Assembly: GCA_023434855.1 (NCBI GenBank)
Contig: JAEYSJ010000278.1
Span: 1 to 57,197 of the forward strand
From: Bacillota bacterium
GTDB lineage: Bacteria > Bacillota_C > Negativicutes > JAEYSJ01
Length of the DNA: 57,197 nucleotides
Direction of reading: 5' to 3'
Shown: one piece after another, positions 1-8,678 of the stretch
How positions within the stretch are numbered: position 1 is the stretch's first letter
Layout of the letters: each line of letters begins with the position of its first letter
Notes under the pieces: model-generated
The model's input: the letters and a program-made list of their open reading frames with translations, nothing else
Databases searched by the model: none
Told to the model about the DNA's origin: nothing
Position numbers and translations under genes: made by a program

Positions 1-500
1 CCCATATCGTATGCCTGGTCCACCGATGCGAACATAATTTGGTCAAATTTATTCGGATAAGTCAACAGTTCATTATGGTTGATCTTTACGATAAATGGGA
101 TCTTATGAGCATATTTCCGTGATACCAGTCCTAACACACCAAGAGTAGAAGCAACCCCGCTGCAGCCTGCTTCCATTGCAAGCTTAATAATATTCTCAGG
201 ATCAAAGTACATAGGATTTTTGGCAAAAGATGCTCCGCCGGAATGTTCAATGCCCTGATCGACAGGAAAAATGGACAAATAACCCGTACTTCCTAGACGG
301 CCTGAACTGTACAGCCAGGTTAAACTGCCTATCACCCTGTTATTACGGTCAGATTGAAGGAATACTTTGTCTACAAAATCCGGGCCGGGAAGAGTAAGAC
401 TGCTGTTGGGTACTTTAGGAGAATTAAACTCCAACAGACTCTTGGCCTCATCACCAAGTAATTCCTCAATTTGGTTAGTTGTCAGCTTTGCTTCTGGCAT
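1..500 (-). CDS. fbaB: class I fructose-bisphosphate aldolase, N-terminal part
   Basis: Partial gene: the start lies inside the window and the rest runs off the left edge, leaving 166 codons. The ATG at 498-500 on the minus strand is preceded by AAAGGAGGTAAGGAC, a strong ribosome binding site. The translation shows stretches typical of the FbaB/DhnA-type Schiff-base aldolase, such as [36 protein letters not shown] and [10 protein letters not shown]. The enzyme cleaves fructose 1,6-bisphosphate to triose phosphates, or the reverse in gluconeogenesis, in the cytoplasm. The catalytic lysine region may lie beyond the edge. It is divergent from the HAD gene next to it, so the gap 501-612 should hold promoters for both. 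Family assignment is confident; the exact physiological direction is not known. Confidence 0.9.
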   Translation of the reverse strand, partial: MPEAKLTTNQIEELLGDEAKSLLEFNSPKVPNSSLTLPGPDFVDKVFLQSDRNNRVIGSLTWLYSSGRLGSTGYLSIFPVDQGIEHSGGASFAKNPMYFDPENIIKLAMEAGCSGVASTLGVLGLVSRKYAHKIPFIVKINHNELLTYPNKFDQIMFASVDQAYDM

Positions 501-612
501 TGTCCTTACCTCCTTTGGTTTAGCCTTACTGTTATATTATACCACAAACCAGCAAGATTCCAATAATAAATATTAATTAATAAATATTAAACTGTAGAGG
601 AGCTGCATATTT

Positions 613-1302
613 TTGAAAATATTGTTTTGGGATATTGATGGAACACTGCTCAGAACCGACAAAGCGGGGTTATACGCTTTCCAGCAAGCCATCGAAGAAA
701 TCTGGCATACGCAGGTTGATTTTCATACAATAAAAACTTCCGGTATGACGGACGGTTTTATCGCATCAGAAGTTATCCGCTTAGCCAGCGGCCGGGAACC
801 GGCTGCTGAAGAAATTAGCGCCCTGGTAGAGCGTTATGAACAACTGTTGCCTGTTCATCTGACCAAGCGGGAAGGTCATTTGACTCCTTCGGTCAAAGAG
901 ATATTAGCCTATTTCCACAACAAGCCTGACTACCTTTCCCTCTTGCTTACCGGTAATACGATTACCGGTGCACAGGCTAAACTCAGTTACTACGGTCTGA
1001 TTGATTATTTTGATTTCACAACCAGCGCTTTTTCGAAAAACTGCTTTAACCGCTCAGAGGTAGCCGCCCAGGCACTGGCAGCTGTGCAGAATCGCTACCC
1101 CGCCGTACCGCCCAACAACCTTTTTGTCATTGGTGACACTCCTCACGATATAAACTGCGGCAAAGGCATCGGGGCGAAAACAATTGCGGTAGCTACTGGC
1201 ACTTATTCACTGCAGGAACTTATTGCTCATGATCCATGGTGGGCGGTAGAAAACCTGCCCTGTCCCCAGGACTTTGAGCGAAAACTGGCAACAGCAGATT
1301 AA
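613..1302 (+). CDS. HAD-superfamily hydrolase (phosphoglycolate phosphatase-like)
   Basis: A 229-residue soluble protein beginning at a TTG codon with GAGGAGC about ten bases upstream. Motif I is FWDIDGTLL at residues 4-12, with both nucleophile-type aspartates. Motif II is LLTGNT near residue 112, and the late acidic motif is VIGDTPHDINCGKGIGA near residue 173. An alpha-helical cap lies between motifs I and II, as in Gph/beta-phosphoglucomutase-like HADs. It probably removes phosphate from a small metabolite, but the substrate cannot be read from sequence. It ends 2 bp before the convergent PIG-L gene. Confidence 0.85.
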   Translation: MKILFWDIDGTLLRTDKAGLYAFQQAIEEIWHTQVDFHTIKTSGMTDGFIASEVIRLASGREPAAEEISALVERYEQLLPVHLTKREGHLTPSVKEILAYFHNKPDYLSLLLTGNTITGAQAKLSYYGLIDYFDFTTSAFSKNCFNRSEVAAQALAAVQNRYPAVPPNNLFVIGDTPHDINCGKGIGAKTIAVATGTYSLQELIAHDPWWAVENLPCPQDFERKLATAD

Positions 1303-1303
1303 T

Positions 1304-2722
1304 CTAACGCTGGATGAAAACTGGCTGCCAAACAGTAGCATCAAGCAACGCACCTACCCGGTCTTTGGTGATCACCTGAACAAAATAAAATGCAGGCAAT
1401 TGATCAACAGTCAGTTTCAGTATCACCTCATCATTGCTCCGGATGATATCTGTTGGCGGCAAATCTGCCTCTTGCGAAGTGAAGTTGACTATCTGTTTCT
1501 GTCGCTGCAATTGATTTCTCTGCATTACAAAACTGATAAAAGTCACATTATAATGATTTTTCTTTTCCAAAAATCCGGGAATCTTCAGCTTTAACCAAAT
1601 ATAATCATTTTGCGTGCAACTAAAAACTTGGCTAACTTTGGCCCTGCGTTCGATAGCTCCAAGGAGTCGTATCCCCTGGGGATTTATTAACACCGGCCCA
1701 CTGTCCGGCCACTGGCCGCCATCAGATAAATCAACTGTTAAAGGAGCTGTTTTTATTGACGGAATAGGAGTCTCGGCAAATAGCTCGTTTGTCCGGATAA
1801 AGCTTTTAAGTAAAGCAGACATTATAGGAACTTTAATTTGGCTGTCATATTCATACACCGCCCGGTATTTGATCTTGCGGGCTTCAGAATCGATCGGACA
1901 GTTGCGCCACTGTTGCGGATAGATACTGAATAAAGGCCGTGGCGGTAAAAGCGATAATTGTGGCAAATAGCCGTGGGGTATAGGAAAGTCTCCCCGGTGA
2001 ACGAGATAAGTATACATGCTGACAGGCGGCAGCTGTCCATTTATCTCTATTTTAGCCACTGCAGTTGTTACAAATGCCCAAGTAGCGGCATGGTCGGGAT
2101 GCTCATCATTAGGATGAGGCAATAAAATTACATTAGGCTGAAACTCCCTAATTATCTTTTCCAAATCCGCTAGAACAACCTGCCCGGCATGGGGGGCATT
2201 GGGGTGATAACTATTGGTATAGGGAGAATGGTCGCGCCCGGTGTAACGCGAACGAAAAGGAGTTTCCTCATCCCAATATTCCTTCCACATTCTGTTCATT
2301 CCCCGGTCAGGATAGCCTAAAAACAACACCTGTCTTTCCGGTAACCCTAAGAGTTTTAAAGCATTTACAGACTCGTTCTGTCGTTCATAGCCGGAATTAA
2401 TATAATCATCACTAGTGAGGAATAGCCGTTTGAATTGCTCTTCAACGGCAAAGGTGAATCCGTCGCCATTAGTCACAATGACAACAAGCACCTGGCCTCC
2501 GGCCTGAATAGTACTGCGAATCATTTCCGCGCATCCGAGAGTTTCATCATCACAATGTGGTGCAACTACCAACAGCCTTGTATTTGCCTGCACTGGCGGC
2601 ATGGCTTGCAGCGCGGTCTCCCGTGCCGGCCTTTCCTGAAAATAAAAATATGCATAATCCAAGCCATATACTAGCACTGTTATTATGACCACAATAAAAA
2701 TTATTCTAAAAAACAGGCGCAT
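1304..2722 (-). CDS. membrane-anchored PIG-L/LmbE-family deacetylase
   Basis: About 472 residues. An N-terminal hydrophobic segment (residues 3-22) suggests a signal anchor facing the cell exterior. The PIG-L domain follows, with the zinc-site motif APHCDDETLG near residue 55 and LPHPNDEHPDHAA near residue 200. The roughly 200-residue C-terminal part is not recognised. Family members are zinc-dependent amide hydrolases acting on N-acetylated sugars or glycolipids, so a cell-envelope glycan is a reasonable but unproven substrate. An ATG 12 bases further upstream (2734) is also open, but GGGGGT lies just before the ATG at 2722, so that start is preferred. Confidence 0.8.
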   Translation of the reverse strand: MRLFFRIIFIVVIITVLVYGLDYAYFYFQERPARETALQAMPPVQANTRLLVVAPHCDDETLGCAEMIRSTIQAGGQVLVVIVTNGDGFTFAVEEQFKRLFLTSDDYINSGYERQNESVNALKLLGLPERQVLFLGYPDRGMNRMWKEYWDEETPFRSRYTGRDHSPYTNSYHPNAPHAGQVVLADLEKIIREFQPNVILLPHPNDEHPDHAATWAFVTTAVAKIEINGQLPPVSMYTYLVHRGDFPIPHGYLPQLSLLPPRPLFSIYPQQWRNCPIDSEARKIKYRAVYEYDSQIKVPIMSALLKSFIRTNELFAETPIPSIKTAPLTVDLSDGGQWPDSGPVLINPQGIRLLGAIERRAKVSQVFSCTQNDYIWLKLKIPGFLEKKNHYNVTFISFVMQRNQLQRQKQIVNFTSQEADLPPTDIIRSNDEVILKLTVDQLPAFYFVQVITKDRVGALLDATVWQPVFIQR

Positions 2723-2783
2723 GCTTACCCCCATAATTTAAAAACTATCAACTATATTCTAGCCCGTCAGGGAAAGTAAAATA

Positions 2784-2823
2784 CTAAAAGCCCTTCCGGT
2801 TCATTCTATTTGCCGGAAGGGCC
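2784..2823 (-). terminator. Rho-independent terminator after the VOC gene
   Basis: A ten-base-pair inverted repeat (GCCCTTCCGG at 2790 and CCGGAAGGGC at 2813) is followed on the minus strand by TTTTAGTATTTT. It lies 37 bases beyond the stop of the minus-strand VOC gene and insulates it from the PIG-L gene. Confidence 0.8.
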
Positions 2824-2860
2824 TAATATTTTCTGCATTCCAATCTTGTTGCATATTGTG

Positions 2861-3235
2861 CTATTTTTTTAATTTCTCAACAAACTCCAATCTTTCCCCG
2901 TCCGGGCCGGCAAAAAACATAATTTTTTTATCACCAACAACAATGGGCATTTCGAACAGCAATGGCACTGCCAGTTTTCTTAGTCCGTCCACAGCCGCGT
3001 CAATATCTTCCACCAGAAAAGCAATATGATCAACCGTCCCTTTGCCACGCGGTTCATACTTATCAGCTAAGTATTCCACCAGTTCGATAACCTGCCCGCC
3101 GAAAGCAAGGTTAACGAGTTTAATCCGGCTATCCTGATAACTGCCGGCAATTTCACAGCCTAACACCTGCGTATAAAATTCGCTTGACCTATCAGCATCC
3201 TTCACAACAACACCAACATGAGCCACTGAATACAT
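2861..3235 (-). CDS. VOC (glyoxalase/bleomycin-resistance fold) protein
   Basis: A 124-residue single-domain protein with two beta-alpha-beta modules. The first begins VAHVGVVVKDADRSSEFY and the second VDHIAFLVEDIDAAVDGL, with a metal-type glutamate near the end (ERLEFVE). Methylmalonyl-CoA epimerase and glyoxalase I-like enzymes share this pattern, but no specific reaction can be assigned. The open frame extends upstream to 3304; the ATG at 3235 is chosen because GGGAGGGAAGCTGAAC precedes it at good spacing. Confidence 0.8.
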   Translation of the reverse strand: MYSVAHVGVVVKDADRSSEFYTQVLGCEIAGSYQDSRIKLVNLAFGGQVIELVEYLADKYEPRGKGTVDHIAFLVEDIDAAVDGLRKLAVPLLFEMPIVVGDKKIMFFAGPDGERLEFVEKLKK

Positions 3236-3285
3236 GTTCAGCTTCCCTCCCACACTAAGTAATATCATAATTATATCATAAAATC

Positions 3286-3436
3286 TAACCGCCAAGGACG
3301 CCAAGAAAACATGGAATTTTTATGATTTGCGAAATTCTTGGTGTTGGCTCTATTAACGCGGTATTTCTTTGTAAGGACAGATTTACTAATAAGAAATACA
3401 AAAAAATCCCTTGGCGTTCTTGGCGTCCTGCGGTTA
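3286..3436. repeat. inverted-repeat element with CGCCAAG-type arms
   Basis: The left arm (3286-3307, beginning TAACCGCCAAGGACGCC) is nearly complementary to the right arm (3417-3436, ending GGCGTCCTGCGGTTA). About 110 bases of AT-rich sequence lie between them. A further CTTGGCGGTTAG lies just outside at 3454-3465. The architecture matches the two CACAGAGG elements elsewhere in the window, but the arm sequence differs. It fills most of the gap between the VOC and LCP genes. Confidence 0.6.
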
Positions 3437-3474
3437 AACAGGTCCTTTCAACTCTTGGCGGTTAGTCATTTACA

Positions 3475-4800
3475 TTACGGCTTATAATCTTGTCCAATAA
3501 TCACTGTTACTTGAGCGTCTTTGGCTCCATCACTGCTGATCTGCAGCGCGTATCCAAACGGCATACCGCTTAACTTATCCACCACAGCGCTGGTAATGGC
3601 AGTATTGTTTGCCGTATGCAATACAATCAGCGTATTTCTACGTAAAGAACTGGTATTCATTACGTCCGAAACGTGGAATCCACGACCACGCAAGAAAGAT
3701 GACATCTTGCCGGTGGCTTCGGGGACACCGCTGGCGTTGATTATTTCCACACTAATTTGGTTATTTTTCTGTATCGCTTCTGGCTTGATAACTTCTTTTG
3801 CTGTCGGGGCGGTATCCGCCACCTTTATTTCCCGCGGTACAGATTTTTCATACTCGCGCGCTAACCGCCGGCTTATCTCCGTATACCCTTCATCAATGAC
3901 TATACCTTGAAGGCTGGCAACCTTTTGTCTAAGCTCTACAATGTTTGGCAGCCAGTAACTTACATCCTGGATATATACGGGCGTACCGTCTACAGTGTCA
4001 GCGTTTAGACCCTGCTGAGCAGCATCATGAGCCAGCGGGATAAGTTGGAGCATTTCGCTGACCGGCATATCGGTTCGCACTGCCCCGGCAAATTCTTTAA
4101 TCAGCTCTGGTAGTTTGGCGATAACCTGTGGCTTGCCTGCTTCCTGTAACACTGCTTTCATAAATTTTTGCTGCCGTGTTACCCGGCCGATATCGCCTTC
4201 CTCATCCCGGTAACGAACGTACTGAACAGCAGTTTTGCCGTCCAGGTGCTGAAGACCGGGCTTTAGATCAATCAGCAGTCCGCCATTGTCATCATAAGGA
4301 TCAGAGTAATACATGCGTTTATCGACATCTATAGTTACACCGCCTAAGGCATCAATAATCTTAACAAAACCGGAAAAACTTATGGTTACCGTATAGTTCA
4401 CCGGAATACCCAATAGGTTCTCCACTGTTTTTTTGGACAAACCGGCACCGCCATCAGCATAGGCATGGTTGATTTTATCCCAGCCATGACCGGGGATTGC
4501 TACTCTGGTATCCCTGGGAATAGAAAGTAACGATACCTTTTTAGAACTTTTATCTATCGTAACCACGAAAGTCGTATCAGAACGACCTACGTCATCCTCC
4601 CGTTCATCAACTCCTAGAACCAGAATGTTTATCTTACCGCCGGTAACGGGCGTCAGTGCATTCGTTGACTGCGATTTGCCGGAACTTCCGTCAAGAAAGG
4701 AAAAAGCGCAGCCGCCAATAATCAGCATCCCTAGTAGAAAAAACCAGAACCAGCTTCTTTTAAAAATGTTAATTGTATTTTGTCGTTTTATGAGCCGCAC
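3475..4800 (-). CDS. LytR-CpsA-Psr (LCP) family cell-wall glycopolymer ligase
   Basis: 441 residues starting at GTG, with GGGGGAGG nine bases upstream. One N-terminal membrane helix (about residues 15-33) is followed by an extracytoplasmic LCP domain (about 60-235). That domain has the signature DTTFVVTIDKSSKKVSLLSI-PRDT, a KINHAYA segment and the arginine-rich VRYRDEEGDIGRVTRQQKF. A LytR_C-type domain (about 345-435) ends the protein. LCP enzymes transfer polymers from undecaprenyl-pyrophosphate carriers to peptidoglycan or other acceptors. In a diderm Firmicute the actual polymer is uncertain. No partner genes lie next to it. Confidence 0.9.
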   Translation of the reverse strand: MRLIKRQNTINIFKRSWFWFFLLGMLIIGGCAFSFLDGSSGKSQSTNALTPVTGGKINILVLGVDEREDDVGRSDTTFVVTIDKSSKKVSLLSIPRDTRVAIPGHGWDKINHAYADGGAGLSKKTVENLLGIPVNYTVTISFSGFVKIIDALGGVTIDVDKRMYYSDPYDDNGGLLIDLKPGLQHLDGKTAVQYVRYRDEEGDIGRVTRQQKFMKAVLQEAGKPQVIAKLPELIKEFAGAVRTDMPVSEMLQLIPLAHDAAQQGLNADTVDGTPVYIQDVSYWLPNIVELRQKVASLQGIVIDEGYTEISRRLAREYEKSVPREIKVADTAPTAKEVIKPEAIQKNNQISVEIINASGVPEATGKMSSFLRGRGFHVSDVMNTSSLRRNTLIVLHTANNTAITSAVVDKLSGMPFGYALQISSDGAKDAQVTVIIGQDYKP

Positions 4801-4981
4801 AGCAACCGCCTCCCCCTTCCGTCAGTTTAATAATGAAGTAAAAAACATTTTGTTTGCGAAACATTATTATATGATATGCGATATAAGTGTTATTGTCAAC
4901 CTGCTTAGACCGGCAACGTGGAACATAAAGACGTACCTGCGGCAAAACAGTTAAGTTTTTGTAAAAAAAGGCGGGCTTTGA

Positions 4982-5011
4982 TTGACGTATTGCCACTTTG
5001 AAGCATATAAT
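4982..5011 (+). promoter_or_regulatory. sigma-A promoter of the M-box operon
   Basis: TTGACG at 4982-4987 and TATAAT at 5006-5011 are separated by 18 bases. Transcription would start about 20 bases before the riboswitch. Confidence 0.75.
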
Positions 5012-5029
5012 ATAATAAAATAAATTCTC

Positions 5030-5190
5030 TGTTAGGTGAGGCTCCTGCGTAAACACAGGCCACTGCCCGGAAACGTCGAAAGACGCCAATGGGTAGAACA
5101 GGTATTGCCGGATTAAGGTTTTACTTAAAGTGGCTGAGATTGTTGACTCTACGTTATGCAGTGCCAAAGCTCAACGAGTAGGGAAGGTCA
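5030..5190 (+). promoter_or_regulatory. M-box (ykoK-type) magnesium riboswitch
   Basis: The leader carries the conserved M-box blocks in order: GTTAGGTGAGGCTCCTGC, ACACAGGCCACTGCCC, CGAAAGACGCCAATGGGT, CTTAAAGTGGCTGAG, and TATGCAGTGCCAAAGCTCAACG. The M-box senses intracellular Mg2+ and, in the Bacillus ykoK case, favours termination when Mg2+ is plentiful. Just after the aptamer, GAAGGTC (5183-5189) is complementary to GACCTTC (5217-5223) in the left arm of the following terminator, which makes a simple anti-terminator. It controls the downstream soluble MgtE-like and NRAMP-related genes. Confidence 0.93.
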
Positions 5191-5212
5191 GAAACAGATT
5201 TGTTTTGATTTT

Positions 5213-5242
5213 AAAAGACCTTCTTTTTTGGGGTCTTTTTTA
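5213..5242 (+). terminator. M-box expression-platform terminator
   Basis: AAAAGACC and GGGTCTTTTTT form the stem, followed by a U-rich run. It lies between the riboswitch aptamer and the first open frame, where a transcription-terminating expression platform is expected. Confidence 0.85.
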
Positions 5243-5301
5243 GTTTGCTTATTTTTCCGCAATAGCGGCAGAATATAGTTATCACACGAGGAGGTGGTTT
5301 T

Positions 5302-5394
5302 ATGGATTCCGGCCCTGATAGTTGCCACTCAATACCGGTAATTTTTCCGGATTTATCCGGCCAGCTTATTAACATGGACGGATTCCGGCAGTGA
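5302..5394 (+). CDS. possible 30-residue leader or small protein between the M-box and the transporter genes
   Basis: An ATG preceded by GAGGAGGTGGTTT, one of the better ribosome binding sites in the window, opens a 30-codon frame that ends 14 bases before the next start. The peptide begins MDSGPDSCHSIPV and ends NMDGFRQ. It is not a membrane helix and I do not recognise it. The ribosome binding site and the position after the riboswitch terminator argue that it is translated. It could be a regulatory leader peptide for the downstream gene, or a small protein acting with the transporter. It could also be fortuitous. Confidence 0.45.
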   Translation: MDSGPDSCHSIPVIFPDLSGQLINMDGFRQ

Positions 5395-5408
5395 AAGGAG
5401 CATAAGTT

Positions 5409-6698
5409 ATGAATGAAGTAAAGGTTTTAGGCGAATATTATTTCAGCCAGCTATTAGGCAAACCGGTTTATGACAAAGCCGGCCGCCACGTAGGACGAAT
5501 AAAAGATATGGCCGTCCGCTGGGACACCGCTCATCCCCGGATAATCGGTATTAAATATGCCAAAAAAGTGCGTGCCCTTATTCCGGTTGATTTAATCGAG
5601 CGCTGCAACGGCCAAGACGTACGTTTGTCTGGAGATTTGGCCGCTGAATCAATAATTCCGTTGCAGGACAATGACATTTATATCAGTAAATGGCTGTTGG
5701 ATAAACAAATAATTGATTTAAAAGGTTCTAAAATGGTTAGGGTGAATGACATCACCCTATCATGGATCGCCCAGGAAGGCCACCATCGTATGGTGCTGAC
5801 GGCGGTCGATATCGGCGTAAGAGGTCTGTTTCGCCGGCTAGGCCTGGAATTTTTATTTAAAAAACTAAAAAACAACCTGCTAGGCTGGCAATATATTAAA
5901 CCTTTGGAAAACTGGAACTCAAGCCTGCAGCTTAACCGGGAAAAACAGCAGCTCAGCGAATTGCACCCGGCTGATATTGCTGAACTTATTGAAGAAATGG
6001 GTTATAAATACCGGGCCGATTTTATCGAAAGCCTGGATTCACAACAGACTATTGATGCTTTAGCAGAAATGGACCTGGATACCCAGGTCGAGATTATCGA
6101 GCAAATGGATGAGCAACGGGCTTCCGACATTCTGGAAGAAATGCCGGCAGACGAAGCCGCCGATATTTTAGGCGAACTGTCCACCGAAAAATCAGAAGGT
6201 TTGCTGAGCTTGATGGAAGCTGATGACGCTGAAGAAATGCGCGAATTGATGAGCTATGAAGAAGGCACCGCTGGTGCCCTCATGACCACCGAATTCATTG
6301 GCTTTTCTACTAAATTAACAGCGGAACAAGCTATTAACCAACTGCGGGAACTGGCGCCTTCAGCCGAAACTATTTATTATTTATATGTTACTGATGATGA
6401 AGATCATCTCCAGGGAGTCCTTTCCCTAAGAGAATTGATTATCGCCGCACCCCAGACTCTGCTGCAGGATTTAATGCACACCAAAGTCCGGACCGTTCAG
6501 GATGATGACAGCTACCAGAAAGTTGCCGATATCGTCAATAAATATGGCTTGCTGGCAGTACCGGTAGTTGATGAGCTTAATGTGATGCTCGGAATCGTTA
6601 CCATTGATGATATTTTTGATGTCATGATGCCGGAACGGGATACACCAGACGTGTATTCATGGTTTGCTTTCAGCAAACTGGCCGGAAAGGGGCGATAA
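5409..6698 (+). CDS. soluble MgtE-N/CBS protein with PRC-barrel (magnesium sensor-like)
   Basis: 429 residues with AAAGGAG upstream. An N-terminal PRC-barrel region (about 8-80: VLGEYYFSQLLGKPVYD) and a second barrel-like stretch (about 90-150) come first. An MgtE N-terminal superhelical domain follows (about 175-275: LHPADIAELIEEM, ILEEMPADEAADILGEL). A CBS pair ends it (about 285-415). In MgtE channels the N and CBS domains bind Mg2+ and gate a membrane pore, but no transmembrane domain is present here. The gene is followed one base later by the NRAMP-related transporter and both are behind the M-box. The likely job is a detached Mg2+-responsive regulator of that transporter. Confidence 0.85.
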   Translation: MNEVKVLGEYYFSQLLGKPVYDKAGRHVGRIKDMAVRWDTAHPRIIGIKYAKKVRALIPVDLIERCNGQDVRLSGDLAAESIIPLQDNDIYISKWLLDKQIIDLKGSKMVRVNDITLSWIAQEGHHRMVLTAVDIGVRGLFRRLGLEFLFKKLKNNLLGWQYIKPLENWNSSLQLNREKQQLSELHPADIAELIEEMGYKYRADFIESLDSQQTIDALAEMDLDTQVEIIEQMDEQRASDILEEMPADEAADILGELSTEKSEGLLSLMEADDAEEMRELMSYEEGTAGALMTTEFIGFSTKLTAEQAINQLRELAPSAETIYYLYVTDDEDHLQGVLSLRELIIAAPQTLLQDLMHTKVRTVQDDDSYQKVADIVNKYGLLAVPVVDELNVMLGIVTIDDIFDVMMPERDTPDVYSWFAFSKLAGKGR

Positions 6699-6699
6699 C

Positions 6700-7965
6700 A
6701 TGAATGATATGCGTAAACGGTTAGCTTTGTTTTTCGCCGTTATGGGACCGGGAATTGTTACCGCCTTTGCCGATAATGACGCCGGCGGCATTGCCACATA
6801 TGCCGCAGCCGGCGCTAAATACGGATATGGCCTATTGTTTACTATGCTGGTCGCCAGCATTTGCCTAGCTATTGCCCAGGAAATTTCCGCCCGGACGGGT
6901 GCTGTAACGGGCCGTGGCTTATCTGATTTAATCCGGGAACTATTCGGGGTAAAATGGACTTTTTTTGCCATGACTGTACTGCTTGTCGCAAACATCGGCA
7001 CCACTGCCTCTGAATTTTCCGGTATTGCCACCAGTTTTGAAATCTTCGGTGTAAGCAAATATATTTCCGTCCCCATAATGGCCGGGCTTGTCTGGTGGCT
7101 GGTTGTCAAGGGTAGCTATAACCGGATGGAAAAAATTTTTCTGGCGTTATGTGCCACCTTTCTCAGCTATGTTATTTCAGGAATAATTATTGGCCCGCCA
7201 TGGAAAGAAGTGCTGGTAGCTTCTGTTACTCCCACATTTTCCCGTGATGCTGATTTTATTATGATGGCCATCGGTGTAATCGGTACAACTATTACCCCCT
7301 GGGGCCAGTTCTATGTCCAGGCGTCGGTAGTTGACAAAGGCATCACTGCCAAAGACTACCGGTATACTTTCTGGGATGTTATGATTGGTGCTTTTTTCAC
7401 TTGGCTTATTGCTTTTTTTATCATTGTAGCTACTGCCGCTACGCTATACGCTAATAATATTTCAATCGAAACTGCTAAAGATGCAGCTCTTGCCCTTGCT
7501 CCCCTGGCAGGTAATTATGCCAGTATGCTGTTTGCATTTGGCCTGCTGGGAGCTTCCATGCTAGCAGCATTTATCCTGCCCCTCAGCACCGCTTATGCCA
7601 TTTGCGAAGCTTTTGGTTTTGAGCATGGTGTCAGCAAGACTCACGCAGAAGCCCCTGTGTTCCTTGGTCTCTACACCTTGCTGATCATCGTGGGCGCAGG
7701 CCTGGTTCTTTGGCCCGACTTATCGCTGTACAACGTTATGCTGACGTCTCAGGTGGTTAATGGTGTACTGCTCCCGCCGATTTTAATTTTTATGGTGTTA
7801 ATCGCCAGTGATAAAAATATTATGGGGAAATATGCAAACTCCTCTTTATATAATGTTGTATCATGGACATTTACCATTGTTTTGATTATACTGACCCTTC
7901 TGTTACTGATATCAAACTTTATGCCGGATATTATGGATAATCTGATGAGTTTGTTTGGGATATAA
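6700..7965 (+). CDS. NRAMP-related Mg2+ transporter (NRMT-like)
   Basis: 421 residues with about 11 hydrophobic helices. The start at 6700 is chosen because GGAAAGGGG lies seven bases upstream and the previous stop is one base away; a longer frame from 6664 overlaps the preceding gene. In classical Mn/Fe NRAMPs the first helix carries DPGN and the sixth carries a methionine (MPH). Here the equivalents are ADNDAGG (near residue 27) and TTITPWGQ (near residue 205), so the metal-coordinating methionine is absent. This is the pattern of the NRAMP-related magnesium transporters known from clostridia, and it agrees with the M-box upstream. Manganese transport is the alternative, and is less likely. 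Confidence 0.85.
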   Translation: MNDMRKRLALFFAVMGPGIVTAFADNDAGGIATYAAAGAKYGYGLLFTMLVASICLAIAQEISARTGAVTGRGLSDLIRELFGVKWTFFAMTVLLVANIGTTASEFSGIATSFEIFGVSKYISVPIMAGLVWWLVVKGSYNRMEKIFLALCATFLSYVISGIIIGPPWKEVLVASVTPTFSRDADFIMMAIGVIGTTITPWGQFYVQASVVDKGITAKDYRYTFWDVMIGAFFTWLIAFFIIVATAATLYANNISIETAKDAALALAPLAGNYASMLFAFGLLGASMLAAFILPLSTAYAICEAFGFEHGVSKTHAEAPVFLGLYTLLIIVGAGLVLWPDLSLYNVMLTSQVVNGVLLPPILIFMVLIASDKNIMGKYANSSLYNVVSWTFTIVLIILTLLLLISNFMPDIMDNLMSLFGI

Positions 7966-8012
7966 AAATGGAGTGTTTCCAAGGCAATGCCTTTGAAACA
8001 CTCCATTTTTTT
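7966..8012 (+). terminator. terminator of the M-box operon
   Basis: A 15-base-pair stem (AATGGAGTGTTTC against GAAACACTCCATT) immediately follows the stop codon and ends in seven T residues. Confidence 0.9.
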
Positions 8013-8078
8013 ATCCTTAAATCAGCTACTATAGCGATTTTCCAAATGATCCGATATTTTTTGACGGAACATATATTG

Positions 8079-8678
8079 TCATCGTACGACTGGCAACGCA
8101 CACGCCACACAAGCTATTTTACCATCACGCAGCCTTGTCCATGGTTCCATAACTTGTTCCCCGCAGTACTCGCAGCAAGGCGAATCGTAGATTGCTTCTT
8201 TCTCCGGCAAGACTATTTGAATCGGATATACTTTCAGTATTTCTTCATCAGGTAATGTCATAATTTCCGTTATCCGCATTTCTCTTTGGGTCTTATACTG
8301 ATGGTACTCAGCCTCGGAAACCCGCTCAGTCATCACCTTACGCGTCAGCGCATTGCTTTCCGGAGTATAATTGTAGGGTAATTGAACAACCCGTACCGCT
8401 TTGCCGCTTCTCCGGCAGCCTACACTAAAAGCCTGTTTCCCATTATTATGTATATATAATTTCCCTTTGCCAATAGTGCAGCCGAGGATAATTTGAAAAG
8501 GATCAATGGTACAGCGGTCAGTTTCCGCAATTGTCACCAAGTCGCCTTCTTCCGGACTGTCATATCCCAGTGCTGCCAGTGCAGCCTTCGCTAAACGGTA
8601 ACCAAGAGCCAACCCAGGACAAACATGTCCATGGAATGCCACTACCTTTTGAAAATCAGCTGAATATTGTCCCTCCAT
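8079..8678 (-). CDS. FmdE-family protein with C-terminal zinc-ribbon
   Basis: 199 residues starting at an ATG with GGAGGTATTAGC upstream. The FmdE fold is marked near the start by VVAFHGHVCPGLALGYRLA, whose His and Cys line the metal site. CTIDPFQIILGCTIGKG follows in the middle. The last 35 residues carry CEYCGEQVMEPWTR and CVACA, a DksA/zinc-ribbon-like pair of Cys motifs. FmdE was named from formylmethanofuran dehydrogenase operons, but stand-alone copies are common in anaerobes that lack that enzyme. They are thought to deliver or bind molybdenum or other metals. The specific role here is unknown. Confidence 0.85.
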   Translation of the reverse strand: MEGQYSADFQKVVAFHGHVCPGLALGYRLAKAALAALGYDSPEEGDLVTIAETDRCTIDPFQIILGCTIGKGKLYIHNNGKQAFSVGCRRSGKAVRVVQLPYNYTPESNALTRKVMTERVSEAEYHQYKTQREMRITEIMTLPDEEILKVYPIQIVLPEKEAIYDSPCCEYCGEQVMEPWTRLRDGKIACVACALPVVR

